This document shows positions 48,655 through 62,300 of a stretch of DNA of 64,000 bases, one piece after another (the stretch's first letter is position 1; every line of letters starts with the position of its first letter). Source of the DNA: Pempheris klunzingeri (taxonomy: Eukaryota; Chordata; Actinopteri; Acropomatiformes; Pempheridae); assembly GCF_042242105.1 (NCBI RefSeq), contig NC_092035.1, forward strand, positions 8,535,477-8,599,476, given 5' to 3'. The translations under genes and the position numbers were made by a program. A model generated the notes under the pieces. It made no database searches. It was not told where the DNA came from and worked only from the letters and a program-made list of their open reading frames with translations.

Positions 48655-49146
48655 GTGAGTGTGTCTGTGGTGGGAGGGAGCAGTCATCTATGTCAACAGT
48701 CTGTGTGACTGATCCCAAGCAAAGGCAACAGTAGTGAACAGCTTGTACTGCATGATTTTAATTACTCTCAATTATCAAATGAACAGTAAGTTTTTCACTT
48801 ATTGAATTATTGTACAACGTGTAATAGAAAGTGTCTGATAATCAACATTGTCAACACTGATAATGTGAACCCAGATATGAACCATTGTACTTGGTTGATT
48901 TCCTTTAACACATTTACTGATACTGATGCACTGATCATCACAGAGAGAGTGGCGGCAAGAGGCAGATGATTTTCAAGTTTTTATACTTTTGGGATGTGAA
49001 TTATGTTCATGATAAAGTAAATATCAAATATTAAGCCACTTTAAATCTTAAGTTAATGGATTAATGATTTATGTTTTTAACCAGGATGAAAATAAAGTCT
49101 ACTTGCTGACTAAATATCTCATATTTTGAACATTGTTCTCCAACAG
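48655..49146 (+). other. irs2: irs2 intron 1 (492 bp)
   Basis: This AT-rich stretch lies between a consensus donor (GTGAGT) and an acceptor (CAACAG). It has stops in the irs2 frame, beginning with TGA at 48656, so it must be removed to join the two halves of the protein. I see no other gene in it. Confidence 0.88.
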
Positions 49147-49643
49147 CCAGGGCATCAGGGAGAGGAGGCTCTCTCTGGAGGACCAGGGAGTCCCAGAAGG
49201 CATTGGGGTCTTCCTGCTTGGGGCCACCCCTTCCTCCACGGTGGACCCCGACTGCTCCGCCAAGGTGATCCGGGCCAATCCGCAGGGACGTCGGCGCCAC
49301 AGCTCAGAGACCTTCTCCTCTACCGCCACTGTGACGCCGGTCTTCCCCTCGTTCGCCCGCGGCGACATGGTGAAGAGGCACAGCTCGGTGGAGAACATCT
49401 CATCCCGGAGCAGCGAGGGCTCAGACGAAGAGTACGGCAGCCCAGTGAACCGGCAGAGCTCGGCCGGCTACCCCAACAGACTGAACTACATTGCCTTGAA
49501 CCTGCTGGACAGCAGGGGCGTGGAGAAATGCGAGGACCTGGCTGGCTTCAAACCCACCAGCAGCTGCAAGGGGGGTATCAATGGATTACACAGCACACCA
49601 TATGTCTGTTTGGGATTCAAGGAGGCTGCAACCACTGCCAAAG
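49147..49643 (+). CDS. irs2: Insulin receptor substrate 2, coding exon 2 (C-terminal region)
   Basis: The exon begins after an acceptor (attgttctccaacag) and completes a split Ser codon, AG from exon 1 plus C. It continues in frame as QGIRERRLSLEDQGVPEG, then KVIRANPQGRRRHSSETFSS, which matches the C-terminal third of IRS2 (human KVIRADPQGGRRRHSSETFSS). Further on are a basic Ser-rich KRHSSVENISSRSSEGSDEE stretch, LNYIALNLL (equivalent of an SHP2-binding tyrosine site in IRS2) and STPYVCLGFKEAATTAK close to the terminus. A strong donor, AAAG/GTGAGT, follows at 49643. If it is not used, translation runs three codons on (Gly-Glu-stop at 49649-49651). The spliced and unspliced products would differ only in the last residues. 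Confidence 0.93.
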
Positions 49644-51548
49644 GTGAGTGAGGTGGATGTCAGATGTGTTACTGCAAAATAATTCATCTACACTTTCATC
49701 ATAATGTCCTGCAGGTGTTTTGAAGGAGGGAGTAAAGTGTTTTTAGGAATGTGAGAGGTAGCTCTTTATTTTTTTGAAGGAAACGGATGGAAGAGAATCA
49801 AAACAAAGATGAAGGCAAACTTGCATTTCCTCTAGATTCAAATTGAAACTGGCTGTGTGGATTTCAAAGTACACAAGTAGGTGGTACCGGTGTGGCCTTC
49901 AGGCGCTCCTCTGAAGCTCCTACTTCTGAGTACTCGCAGATCCTGTAACATGAGTCGTGTTTGTGTGGCAGCTTTTGCAGTTAAACAACAGAGCGGCACT
50001 GAATGCTGGGAGTGTCAAAGTGAGGAGGAGTGACATCTTAATTTTAGTTGCATTCAATCAGGCTTTTACTGTTTGTTTCTTAAAATGATTCATGTGTGCT
50101 AATCCCAATATTTCCCACAACATGTGAACGCAGCACGAAGCTGCTATGTAACGTGACCAGGCTGAGAGCTCTGAAGTAAACAAGCACCATGACAGAGCAG
50201 GATGCTGCCTTGCTGCTGCTGTCGTGGGCTGCAGATACTAAAAATACACAAGCAGATTTCGGGATTCCACCAACGCTTATTATGAATGGAGGCTGTTTTC
50301 TACAAAAAGCAAAAATGAGAAGATAGAGATTCATTATGAAGCATCAGACACAAGTCTATAATCAATATGGAGACAGAGGTATTAAATAGTTCCCTTATCT
50401 GGTCTATAGAACAGGTTTTCTTTGGTTGGTTAGTGGCAGTGTTGTTGGTAATGCCAAAGGAATGCCTCAGAGCTGATAGGTACGCTGCCTGTCACTTGTA
50501 ATGTCACACCGAGCCGTGGGCATTTCCGGCTGTTATTTTTCAGTTGGGTAAGCTTTAGGATGTGTTGCACATCAATGTGACCTCTATAGACCCTTTATTC
50601 CCACCATCCCGTGATCAATAGTGTCCCAGAATATCCCGATGGCCAGAATGAAGCTGCGGCGTGGGATGGCAGACGGTGTAAACAAGGAGCACAGGGACGG
50701 CAGAATGTTGACGCCAAGTTTAACTCCCCACGCCGTTTATTGGACACAGTGAGCTCACGTGTGTTTACGAGCACGTAGAAGTGGTAGAGAGTGGAGGGGG
50801 TTTGCATGCTGACATGTGAGGCCCAGCACAAGTGGATATGTGTTTGTGTGCGTGTCCTTGTAGGCAGCAAGGGAAAACAACAAAGTGGGCGAGTTGCTAT
50901 GCGGCCATCAGGTAACTGGATGTCACGGTCCACATTCCTGGCGGAACTGGTTTGAAAAGTTGCTGTGAGAGGGGCCTGTTTTTGTCCCGGCTCCAGACCG
51001 TTTGAATAGAATGTGGCTTTTATTTCACCACAAGGCCCCTGTGTACGGAGAGAGGAGATACATTATGTTTCACTCTTAACACACAGGACCGAAAACTGCT
51101 TTAAAAGTTGCTACGTTATTAGTGTTGTGGTAAATAAAGAGGAGTGTAACAACACACAGCAGCCCCCACAGTATGGGAGAAATCTATTGCATTAACAGAG
51201 ACGCCTTAATGCATTCTGTGTGACACTTTTATGACAGTGACGTGAACATGACTGATGTCAAAGGGCTGTTTTTCAGTTAAACAGGCAGTGAACTGCGTTA
51301 ATAGTGGTCTGCTGCATTTCTTTTGAGGTCAAAGAACTATTAACGTGTGCTCATGTGTTCATTTTCATCCAAGATGTTGTTGCTTAGCACATATTCCACA
51401 CTCGTGTTTTGATGGAGTACCAATATTTTTTTATGGTGCTAATAAAGCTTGTTGAATGTAACTGACTGGGGAGAGGGAGGGGAAAAGAGTCAAGCACATA
51501 CATGTGGACTCTAGCACGTACACATGCAGAACAGTCAGGGGCGGTTTT

Positions 51549-51650
51549 TCTCTCTCTCTCTCTCTCTCAGGGATCTTTTTTTCCAGTGGCGTTGCCTGCA
51601 TCCGTGAACACTTGGCAGAGATGTGCAGAGAGAGAGAGAGAGAGAGAGAG
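51549..51650. repeat. (TC)n ... (AG)n inverted microsatellite pair
   Basis: TC tract at 51549-51568 and AG tract at 51627-51650, about 58 bases apart, in irs2 intron 2. The arms are complementary and could pair in a single strand. Confidence 0.92.
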
Positions 51651-52900
51651 TCGCCTGTTTTGTTTTCCAGTGCTGCTTGCCTGAGTGTTTGTGGGAGCGT
51701 GAATGAATGCGTGCATAATGGGGCAGGACGGCACGTGCACTCCGCTGCCCTTCTGCCTCATTAGGCTGTTCACTTAGCAGAAGTAAGACAAGCAGAGAGG
51801 GGGGGATGGAGCGCAGCCTTGTATGCTCAGTAGAAAGAGGAGGGGAAGGGCTTGGACTTTTTAAAGCAACAAACAAACTCATTGGTGAGGCCCCCTTCAA
51901 CCAAGGTGCATTCTGGGAGCACAGGGGCCAGGATGGCAGACCTGATGGCTTGTTTACCGAACACTCAGTTCCACTGCTGTGTGGCGAGGCGGGGTGAAGG
52001 AGGTCACAGTGCGCTACGGGCGTTTCTCTGGCGCCGGGCCCCACTGGCCGAGGGCTTTGATTTCGTGTTTATCAGGACGTCACGCTGAGCTCCTGGACCG
52101 TGAGCCATCCTGACCCAAAAGTCTGCAGGTTTTCGTTCCAGCTTAACACCTCCGAGCCTTGACTCCTGCTGATTAGTTTACCCTCTCAGTGAAATGTAGT
52201 TTGGCTTGAATGAAAACCTGCTGACTCTTGGGGCCAGGGAAACTTCTGGTTGAATACCAACGCTGTGGAGGAACATGTGGCTGTTTGTCAGGATCAAAGT
52301 ACCACTAAACCAGCCTCAACTGCCCCTTGGAATTTAGCGTTTGCCCCCCAGACCCATGTGACAACCCCCTTGGTGAGAAACGTGATTGCACTACTTCTAG
52401 TCAACAAAACCCTGAAGTCATGAGAATTTGACAGCTGGATATGTTTCTTTGGTGCTTCACTCAGTGTCATCTTAGACGTCTTAATGCCCGGCACAAGGGT
52501 CAGGTGTTTGTTTACATCTTGTGCTGTCAACGGGCCGGTCCATGTGACCCGGAGGTGGTGTTTACCTCCCAAACCCAAGCCGCCCGTCTCCTCTCGCGGC
52601 CCTGGCTAGCCGCAGCTCAGCCAGGTGGATGTTCTGTACCAGACTCAGATTAGCCAAGTCAGCCGTCTCTGTTCCCACCTCCTCATCTGACTAATACTTT
52701 CATCTGACGGCCGCCTCCTCTGTGTATTGATTTGATTGCCTTTTACTGGGAGGGCTCAGAATCATTTTAATATCAGGCATCATAGCACACAGAAGAAATA
52801 TTAAGGGGGCTCTAAGACCTGAGGAGCCCTGCTGTGACAGTCCGCGTCCCTCTTGAGTGCTAGTGGCAGATGGTCACTCTCCGGAAGGCAAGTGTGTGAG

Positions 52901-52948
<48 letters not shown>
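52901..52948. repeat. (GT)n microsatellite
   Basis: About 24 units in irs2 intron 2, followed by a run of ten G at about 52959-52968. Confidence 0.95.
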
Positions 52949-52949
<1 letters not shown>

Positions 52950-53183
52950 AATGGGAGGGGGGGGGGGTTCAAACACCTGCCACTCTGCACTATCTTCACA
53001 CACATGCACTCATTACACTGATTTCCTTGCCCATGCTCACACTAGCATGTAAACATATACATACAACTATATGTTTCTCTTATGCACACACACACATCCC
53101 TGCCTACTCACTACCCCTCCGCTAATGACAGCACACCATCTGCTGCACCCATGGGCTGCAGAGAGCATGACCATCAGCACTGA

Positions 53184-53184
<1 letters not shown>

Positions 53185-53212
<28 letters not shown>
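53185..53212. repeat. (GT)n microsatellite
   Basis: About 14 units in irs2 intron 2. Confidence 0.94.
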
Positions 53213-53214
<2 letters not shown>

Positions 53215-54033
53215 TCATCAGGCAGATTAGAAGCATTCGTGCCCATCTACTCAAATCCCACTTCCTCTTAACGTCATTCAGTCCGTAGTATTATGAGTGA
53301 TGTCATCGAGAGACGATGTGCTGGGTAGATGCGAATGCACCCAGAGCCTGTTAAGTATATACTTACATTTCCTGTGATGTGTGTGTTGGAGGGTGCAGCG
53401 AGCGAAAGAGGTCTAGTTGCACAGCCATGCATCACTAACTCGCTCTGAGCATGCCCAGTAGATACGACTGTCATAACAAGGTGTGGAAGAAGAGGAAACT
53501 GATTTGTTTTTTAAGCCTCAACCCAACTACACACTTTCTTTCACTTTTAAATCAGAGCTGGAGTTATTAATATTATTAATTAGTGAATGAAAACAATCAT
53601 CAGTTGTTGTTTTTTTTCTTTTAGCTCACACACACTGAGACTTGGACATTTGTATAAGGGCTGCAATGATGCCACTTTTTCCACTGCTGGAATTTTGGCC
53701 AACATCATTACCTTGTGGAGCCCTTGTGGCTTTATTTTGGTTTCCCTACGTGTCACATTTTGTTCTGGCATTTGTGGATTTGCTCGTAAAGGTGACACCT
53801 GATTGTAGCCATCAGCGTGATTGCCCAATCCATTGCCGGCTCAAACACACACATACGCGCATGCTGTTAGAATAGTGTATTTACATCCGCATCAGACCTG
53901 CGTTGAAGCTGAGAACTTGCAAACATAACAAAGCAGTGCAAATAGTAATGGCAGGAAATCCAGAAATGCCATGTTACTTGATATATAGAGAACAAACGTG
54001 CATGTAACACTGCAGGCTCTTGTGTCAGAGTTT

Positions 54034-54182
<149 letters not shown>

Positions 54183-56355
54183 CACGGGGAGGAGGGGGGC
54201 TAAAGTAGGCCGGGATGTTCCAGACAGAAGCGCTAGCTGCTAGATAACTGCGTGGCCAGCGTTCCCCACATTTAGCCAGCCACGGCTCCAGATGAGATTA
54301 CAGCCTCTGCAGGCGAGATTAGACGGCCAGGGGTAGATCAGTGAGAGCCAGCGGCTACTCCACGGACAGCAGCTGGGTAATACGTAATGCAAGGTGTGCG
54401 CATTTGTTTGCTTCAGCCTGTCCAAGTCAAACTAAAATCATCAGAAATCTATTTGGAAATTGGCTATAAAATCATATCTGGGTGGCACTGAACACAAATG
54501 TTCCCTCATATCAGCCAAACTAGTATCTTCTCAGTTATCAGATGTTGATCCACGCACATTGTCCCTGGGAATTGAGTCAGTGTTTATAAGTGACTTTTGG
54601 ATGTGTTCATAGTAAATTATATAAGATACAGGGACTTATCTATGGATTTAGTGATATAACGTCCTTAACTATGCCCCATCCCTTTCTGTTTATCATATTA
54701 TCGTGTTAACATAGAATTAAGATAAGTGTTTTTTTCCAAGGTTGTTTCTGCAAATGGCAACTTTTCAGGAAATAAAAAAAAAAAAACAGCCTTTGCTTTG
54801 TGCCTGAGGGCTGTGCATTTTTGAGGTTATCCGATATCTTTTTAAAGCGTTTCATCTGCCCTGCTCTGATATTAATTTCCCAGCTCAAAGACAACCATGT
54901 ACTCCATGTGTGGTTTCATAACACATGACTACAAGGAGGAAGTTGGCCTCCTGGAAGCCAGTGCCCGAGTGTCTCTGCGGCTTAGTCCCCACTCCCACTG
55001 CCCACACACATCTAGTTGTGCATCTCTTTGCCGCTGGACTCCTGCTCTTCCTGGAAGCTTCCATCTTCCCTCCCCCTGACCACCACTCTTGATTTCAAGC
55101 AAATCCTTCCTTCTTTCGCCTTGCAGTGCTCCCTGCCCATCCTCCACACAATCAAAACTGTCAACAGTGGATTTTAAAACATGCTAAAACCCACAAAATC
55201 CCACATAATTATAAATATCTATTTCAATAGAAATGCAACCACAGTGTCTTTCTCTGCATCAGCTACTGGGCTGCTTGCTGGTCTTCCTCTGCTCAGTGTG
55301 TGTCCATAGCAACACGGCAGCGCGACAGGAGACCCCAACCCCCATCACTCTACATCCCAGATTATGTAATAACGACCGTTGCCGAACAGCCTCCCCCCAC
55401 CGTCCTTCAAGCGGTTCCCGGGCAAAACAGCTGGTGTGTTAAGAAATGACACACGCCATCTAACCACAGCATGATTGGGATGGGTTCTGGTGGAGGGGTA
55501 ACCAGTCCACGTGGAGCAAACTAAGATCCAGAGGCTGGCTGTACTGCCACCAGAAACAATGCACATACTATCACACAACATATGTATGTATAAGGCCACA
55601 TTATGGCTATAATGAACAAGTATTGTCATTAAACACAAATAATACACATTAAAACAGCAACTTCACACATCTCAAATCCCTCCATGTGTGTGCAGCATTC
55701 ACTGTTGTTATTCAAGCTGCATTTCCCAATGTCTCCTTGTTATTGTGGCACAGAAACATTCTACAACAGTCTAATCTGAGTCTGTAAATGTCATGAGTTC
55801 ACACTGTACAGTATAAGACTCTGTTCTCTCAAACCTGTCTGCTGTCTGAAAGGTCTGCATTGTTAGCACAGGTGTTGTTTGTGGGGAAATAATCAGACCA
55901 CAAACTGGGGTTTACTCACTTATTTACAGTCCGATCCGTTTCTACATTAACTGCATTTCGCAGACTTGGTACGCTTAAATGGTTTATTGTCATTGGATTT
56001 TCTGAAATATTAAAGGTGCCCTGTGGAGTTTTGACCACATGTAGCAATGTTTGTCTGAGGGTGTCCAGCTTTTGTTGAGAAGCAAACCTGGAAATGATTT
56101 TCACACTTTTCTTAGACCTTACACTGTAGAGCTGTAGTGACAAATAATGAATGTAAACATAAAATTCTCCTCGTGTATTTCATCACTGTAAATGCTCATT
56201 CCATGGCAGATATTATTGTGATTGTTAGAGTATAGGATTAAGTGCACCAGTCAAATGTCTGTTGTCATTGGGTGAAATAACTTAACAAAAGAGTGTTTTG
56301 AATTATGAGATATTTTCACTAACTCCCTCTTTCTCTCTCTTGTTGCTTCTTTCAG

Positions 56356-56360
56356 ACTGA
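56356..56360 (+). CDS. irs2: irs2 terminal coding piece (last Asp codon completed, then stop)
   Basis: A long pyrimidine tract and acceptor (ctctctcttgttgcttctttcag) end at 56355. The next bases are AC then TGA. Joined to the G left over from exon 2 they give Asp-stop, so the protein ends ATTAKD. That parallels the human end ATIVKE. The phase fits exactly. This makes intron 2 about 6.7 kb and places nearly all of the last exon in the 3' UTR. The assignment rests on splice-site quality, phase and the similar terminus; no transcript was seen. Confidence 0.72.
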
Positions 56361-56579
56361 GGGACTCCTCTATCCTCTGACTTGGTGTCTCCACCGACCT
56401 GCTGCTGGACAAAAAGAAATCAGCTTTGCCCTTCCACTGGGCCCTGTGGCCCTGAAAGACTGTCTGGGCCCTCAGTGACACTCACACTCACACTCACACT
56501 CACACACACTTAAGAGACAAGCAGGTCACCATCTATGCATGTCATGAATTCGCTGGAGGCCGGACAGGTGTGTTCGTGG

Positions 56580-56620
<41 letters not shown>
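56580..56620. repeat. (TG)n microsatellite in the irs2 3' UTR
   Basis: About 20 units, 220 bases after the stop codon. A short run of CACACT units (56482-56510) precedes it. Confidence 0.94.
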
Positions 56621-56621
<1 letters not shown>

Positions 56622-57689
56622 ATGTGTGTGTTGTGTATCAGTGAGTCTCATGTTCCCTGCGCTTTCAGAGGCCGTTTCTCCTTTGACCCAAATTTTGGCG
56701 CAAGCACAGAAGCGAAGATAGTCAGACAATAACAAAGCTCTAATGGTTCCCAGATAGTATTTATTTACTTGAGGGTAGTTTTATGACTGCTTGTATGCGT
56801 GCGAGTGTGTGTTTCTGAGACAAAGTACGACCAACTGTGAGCAGTGAACAGTGAAACCTACTATAGAGTTGGCCCAGGGAGCGAGGATACCAAGGTACAC
56901 TGAGTACATAACTATATTATATATACATTTTATTTATTTTTGGAAGATGAATGTCTGATAAGACTTACCCAATGCCTTAATGTCTATACTGTCCTTATGT
57001 TTTCTATGAAATAAGAGATAAATATTCTATTTCGGTATGTCTGTTTGGACCTACATCTCTATATTGTTATTCTGTTGTGGAAGGTAAAACGCCTAGCTTA
57101 CCATTAAAAATATTATTTCAGAAATGTACAGTACAGTGGGGCTGCTTGAGATCTGATTTATGGTACTGATATTAAAGTATTTTCTTAATTACTAATTTCT
57201 TATTTATTCTAACCTAGTTTATTTTTGTCCAATCAAAGCTCTGGAGTTAAAGAAATATATTTCTAAATGTCTTTAAGAGTTATGCATGTCTTTATAACTC
57301 CGCTCAGACCCCACATCACCAGGCATCTGAATGCACTGTACCTCCCACAGTTCCTCAGTCACTTCAGCCTGAAAACCTCACACACTCCTACCTTCAAACC
57401 TACGGCCTGCTGTGAAGCTCGATGCAGGCCGCCCTGCTGTGATATCATTTGATGGTACAAATGTCTAGTTGAGGTGACGGTGGAGGGGTCGAGCCAGTGA
57501 AAAATGTCAAGCTTGGGGCAAAGTCGATAAGAGGGCTGAAGAGAGGGTGAAAGGGGCCATGAGGAGGGCTCTGTAACACAGAAAAAGCAGAATAAGAAAG
57601 GCCAAGAGCCACATCTGGTATCATCATGGATGTTCACTGGAGAAGCAGATGTCTGGAAAATGTAACTTTATGGCAGACGGCATAAAAAA

Positions 57690-57955
57690 GCTTGATCTGG
57701 CTGAGCACAATTATGTAATGTTAAAGCAGGGCTGTGTAACTGTGACAACAAATTATGTAACAATTACAAGATAATGTTAAATGCTAAATCATGATGGAAA
57801 CATAAACCTATACATTAGCCACCATCAGCTACTGGCTGACATTAGCTATTGGTCATACCAGACCAAGTAGAGTAGCTGCAAAACCCCTGAGTGTAATAAA
57901 AAGAACAACAGTGGTTTATTTCTTAGGAATTTGTGAGAGTAGAAATGTGTAATTC
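57690..57955 (+). repeat. Repeat-family copy inside the irs2 3' UTR
   Basis: CATTAGCCACC...CAGACCAAGTAGAG...AACCCCTGAGTGTA and GGTTTATTTCTTAGGAATTT recur with changes at 59095-59370 (same orientation). The copy carries an internal AATAAA at 57895-57900. Confidence 0.6.
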
Positions 57956-59094
57956 CTTCTTTTAAATTTTTTTAGAAAATTCTGCTGCTTCCTAAGAGCT
58001 GTGAACCTCCAAAATGGCTGCCAGATGGTTCGCTAATGAAGGCCCTCTGTTGATACCCCGACTTTGGGATCTTTGCGTGGCCCACTGTGTTGACACCAAC
58101 TGGCTCACAACCCCTTTAGTGTACAGTGGATTGTAAAACTTTTAACCTTGTCTGAATGTATTGCTGAGCTGGTGGGAACACCACAAAAACAAAATGTGGG
58201 AAACGGTTTTGACAGAGTTGAATAATATTGGAGCTGTGCCACGCTAAGTTGTGGTATCTATTTATCTTCAGAGTCTTGAATGTGTATATTGTGTACATAG
58301 AAAAAGAGTTTAACTAAAAAAATCTATTGAAAATACATAGAGTACTTAGATTTTACTTATGTTGCAATGATATTCCTGTGTAAAGACTTTGGCTACAGAT
58401 TTTTAAAAAGGGGACGGGGTTTTTGCTTTGGGGTTGTACAGTGTATTGTATGCTTTCTCCCTCACAGTCTCTGTGACTATATGAAAAAATACTCTGTCTA
58501 TTTTATTATAGAGATCTCTTTGCCTTGTCAACACACCTAATGGCATATGCAATAGTGACATGAATACAATCTAGTTTACAACCGTGGAACCAAATGTAAC
58601 ATTGCATTGATTTTTTTTTTTTTTCTTTTTGTGACGAGCAGAAGCTGTTTTGCTCCTTGTACATTTCTCTTTCTGCCAAGTGTTTTGTTTTTGTCGCTGG
58701 GAACTTTGTTCTTGACATGTCCCAAAGCGCTTTCCCCATTTCTGTGTCCATGGACAGACTCCTCTTTTTACAGATTGATCTTGGATTGACTCAGTCTGAA
58801 TGTGTCGTTGTCTTCCATTGTACATAATTAAATATACTGTTTATTGTGATGCTCACAAGAGATGATTATAATGATTTATAAATTCTGGTAGTTGAGTATT
58901 GCTTTTGTCTGTATTGATTATGGATAGCAACCTACAGAAATAAATGAATTTATTTAAACAGATTCAACTTCGTATCCATTTTTTCACATAATTAATATCA
59001 CATGCAGCTCGAAGGACAATAAGTATGGCTGTGCTGTAGCATCAATACTTCCTGAATACAATAATGTTAGAAAGTCATTCATTTGAACCTCACA

Positions 59095-59370
59095 AATGTT
59101 GAGTGAGACTATGTAACTTTGCTGTCTGCTAAATGTTACTTATGGCCACATAGGTAACATTTAAGGGACAGCATGCAATAAAAAGTAGAGAAGAGTCAAA
59201 AAATCAGCAAACTGAATCAGGACTGACCAACTTTAGCTAACATTAGCCACCGTAAGCTAGTGGTCAGACCAGACCAAGTAAGGCTGCAGCAGTGAAACCC
59301 CTGAGTGTATTGAACTGAGCAATGGTTTGTTGTATTGCTTAGAAATTCAAATGTTACATAGTGTCACTTA
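59095..59370 (+). repeat. Second copy of the irs2 3' UTR repeat family
   Basis: It shares AACATTAGCCACCGTAAGCT, CCAGACCAAGTA, AAACCCCTGAGTGTATTGAA and GTTTGTTGTATTGCTTAGAA with 57690-57955. It lies just downstream of the irs2 poly(A) signals. Confidence 0.6.
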
Positions 59371-62300
59371 TTCTTCTGAAGATTTACATTGATTTAATGT
59401 CATTTTGATAGGAACCAACTATGATTTCTGATTTTAAATGAGTTCGTCCTCCTCTAAATTAGTAATCAATAATAAACCTCAAAACTGCAAATCCCATCCT
59501 GCACCTCCTCCCTCACCCGCTGGAATATCACGCATTTGGCACAAAGTCTAATAGCTTCCTGACTATGTGTTAAGAGAGGAGGATATCCTTTCTCCGTCCT
59601 GGGGAACGGGGAGCTGAACTCTCCGGCCAAAACTTTCTCTCCCTGATGTGTTTTTATTTCAGACAAAGGCCGAGGCAGGAAGCTCATTCTGAGCCAATGA
59701 CTTCCTGCTAAACCACGCGTCTCCAGAAAAGACAATGTAGTCAGAGTTGGGAGGGCAGCAGGTTCAAAACATGAAGGGAACAACATGTTTTTATCTCCCA
59801 CACACTCACATGCAGATACGAGGACGTGTCTCACATGAGTGTTTCTTTACTGTGCAGTAATCTCATTACACATGCTGTACTTTGTAACATATTGGATTAT
59901 TATTATCAATTTCATTGGCACGGGTACATTTCTTATCATTGGTTGTTGTTGGATACAACAAGGCATAGTAGCTTAATCGGTTTACAGTTCACATTGACTT
60001 AACTAAGAAACTATTTTTACAGAGGTACTCAGGTGCTCATTGGCATAAGGCTCACGCAAAACCCCCACCCCCACCCCCACAGCGACCTTTGACCTTTGAA
60101 GCCCAAAAAAAGAAAATAAAAAAAAGAGAAATTCCTTCAAGGTGTTCCCGAGATATCGTGTTCATGGGAATGGGATGGACAGATGGATGGACAATCTGAA
60201 AAGATGATGCCTCCAGCCACAGATATTGCCAACACAGAGGCGTAAAACAGTGAGCAGCATTCAGGCTACTGCTACTCTCATTCTACATTTATCAATTTAA
60301 TTAGTTGCCCTGGGTCTGACCCAGTGAGCCCCCCTCGAGGCACAGATCCCTCTGATTATTTCTCACACTCACAATGTGATTATAATGAATATTCTTCATG
60401 GGCATCCCTTCGATAACTTTCCTGCTCTCCAGCGCTGACACAAAATGAACACACACACACACACACAAGCAGTCAGTGAGGGCACACCTCTAGCTGGTGT
60501 GTATTAATTAGCAGTGTGACACTGTCAGTGGGGCTCTGCTCTGCTGCCAGGTAGAAACCAGCCTTACATAAGAGCCCACCACCAAGCCACCAGGAGGGAC
60601 ACAGTGTTCCTCACCCCTCTCTCCACTGTCTGTCTGAAGAAAAAAACGTTTTGCTTCCCTTTTTCTATTCAAAATCTGTAAGGGCACATTTCTGCTCTGA
60701 AGGAAAACCACAGGAAAAGGACACTGAAAGCAGAAGTCTCTGCTGCACGATGCTTTAGTTGTTGCTGGTTGTTTTCCTCAACATAAAGGACAGCTTGCTG
60801 AATAAAGTGTGTCAGGGAAGTGAATTTCTCAAGCCTGTGCAACAACAGCTAAGGGTTCCTAAAATACAGTTTACAGGATTTTCCTTTGAAGTAATTGTGT
60901 GTCTGTGTGTGTGTGTGTGTCTATCTGGTCTATTCCTGGATGCCCTCAATTATTCCCAAATTTAGAACCACATTCGCAATCACATGCTTGTACACACACG
61001 CAGACGAGCAAGAAAGAATCCATCATTCGCAGTCATGCACAATCAAACTATTCGGAGGCTTGATTTCTTTTCACGTTTCTTGTGCCTGCGAGTAAGGACG
61101 TTTCTGATTTTGAGTGACATCAAGTGGCCCACATGACTCTCCAAAGAGGATCATGTAAAGACAGTTAGAAACATATAAACAAAATAAGCTGCTTTAAGTG
61201 GCTTTGGTAATTTAATTAGACACCAGCACATGGGAATATACTCCATGCACTATTTTGCACATGACACCCATTATTTTATTACATATTTTATCTGATTTCC
61301 ACTATTAAGCAAATCAAGTTTTCTGCAGGACTGCATTCTAATAATCATGCAACACCAGTACGTCAGCGTATGAAATCATTTACAGTAAATTGGTTAGATA
61401 AAGAGGTCATCCACACTTATGACCCAGGCCGTAATGCCTGTATCTGCAGAGAGCCGCCAAGCAGGAAAAAATCATGTAAAAATGAACTTAAAACAGCAAA
61501 TACCCTTACGTACAGTATGAACCCGATGCACCCGCTGTACTGTACATTAGAACAGTATGTGTGGTATGTACTGTAGGTTGGGGGCTTAAAGAGCAAAATA
61601 GCTTCTCCTTTGGCAACCTCGTTCACCCTGCGCTCCACTGGGCCTCCTTGCCAGCTTGCTGCCGTGCTGTGCTGCTGCTCTTGAGGGGATTGGGAGTCGC
61701 TGGCCCCATTATTTCTCCCTGAATCAGCCTAAGGACGGCTTCAGCCAGGCTCATTGAACTACGCCGCGTAGCAGCAGGGCGGAGCTGTGACCCACTTACA
61801 GTAGCCAGCTCCGGCTCTCCACAGAGGAGACAACAGAGGCACACAGCGCTGGTGATCCCACATGAAAACATAACATACTGACATATATTTTAGAAATACC
61901 ACACTAAATCAAATGCAAATGATAATATATTGATTTTGTCATGTAAAAAGGTGCTTTAACCTGCATCAGAGTGTCACATTGCTGTCATGTTGTTGTGTAT
62001 GTTGTAAGTTCTTAAACTTAAATGTGCTATATGCTACTGTATGTTTGCTCCATTCCACAGTAAATATCATCACTGCCAACTGTATAGAAGAAGTACTTCC
62101 TCCTGTGTAGACAGTGTTTTCTATATTTTGCATGTTTTGTAAGCTTCTGAGATCCTGGGAGGCTGTTAAGACACAATCCACGCAGTGATATATGATATAC
62201 TGCAGAGCTGCATGCATCCATTGCTGCATGAATTCAGCTAAAAGTCGTTGACTTAAAATGCACTGTAATGTGTACGAGCATTGGCATGTTTCAGATTTCT

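Larger units (their letters stand above)
56361..58965 (+). other. irs2: irs2 3' untranslated region
   Basis: The last exon has no open frame of note and runs to two poly(A) signals: ATTAAA at 58827-58832 and AATAAA at 58939-58944. It contains a (TG)n tract at 56580-56620, a repeat-family insertion at about 57690-57955 that brings its own AATAAA (57895-57900), and two exact Pumilio-type elements TGTACATA at 58292-58299 and 58819-58826. The cleavage site is inferred to be 10-25 bases after the last hexamer. Confidence 0.65.
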
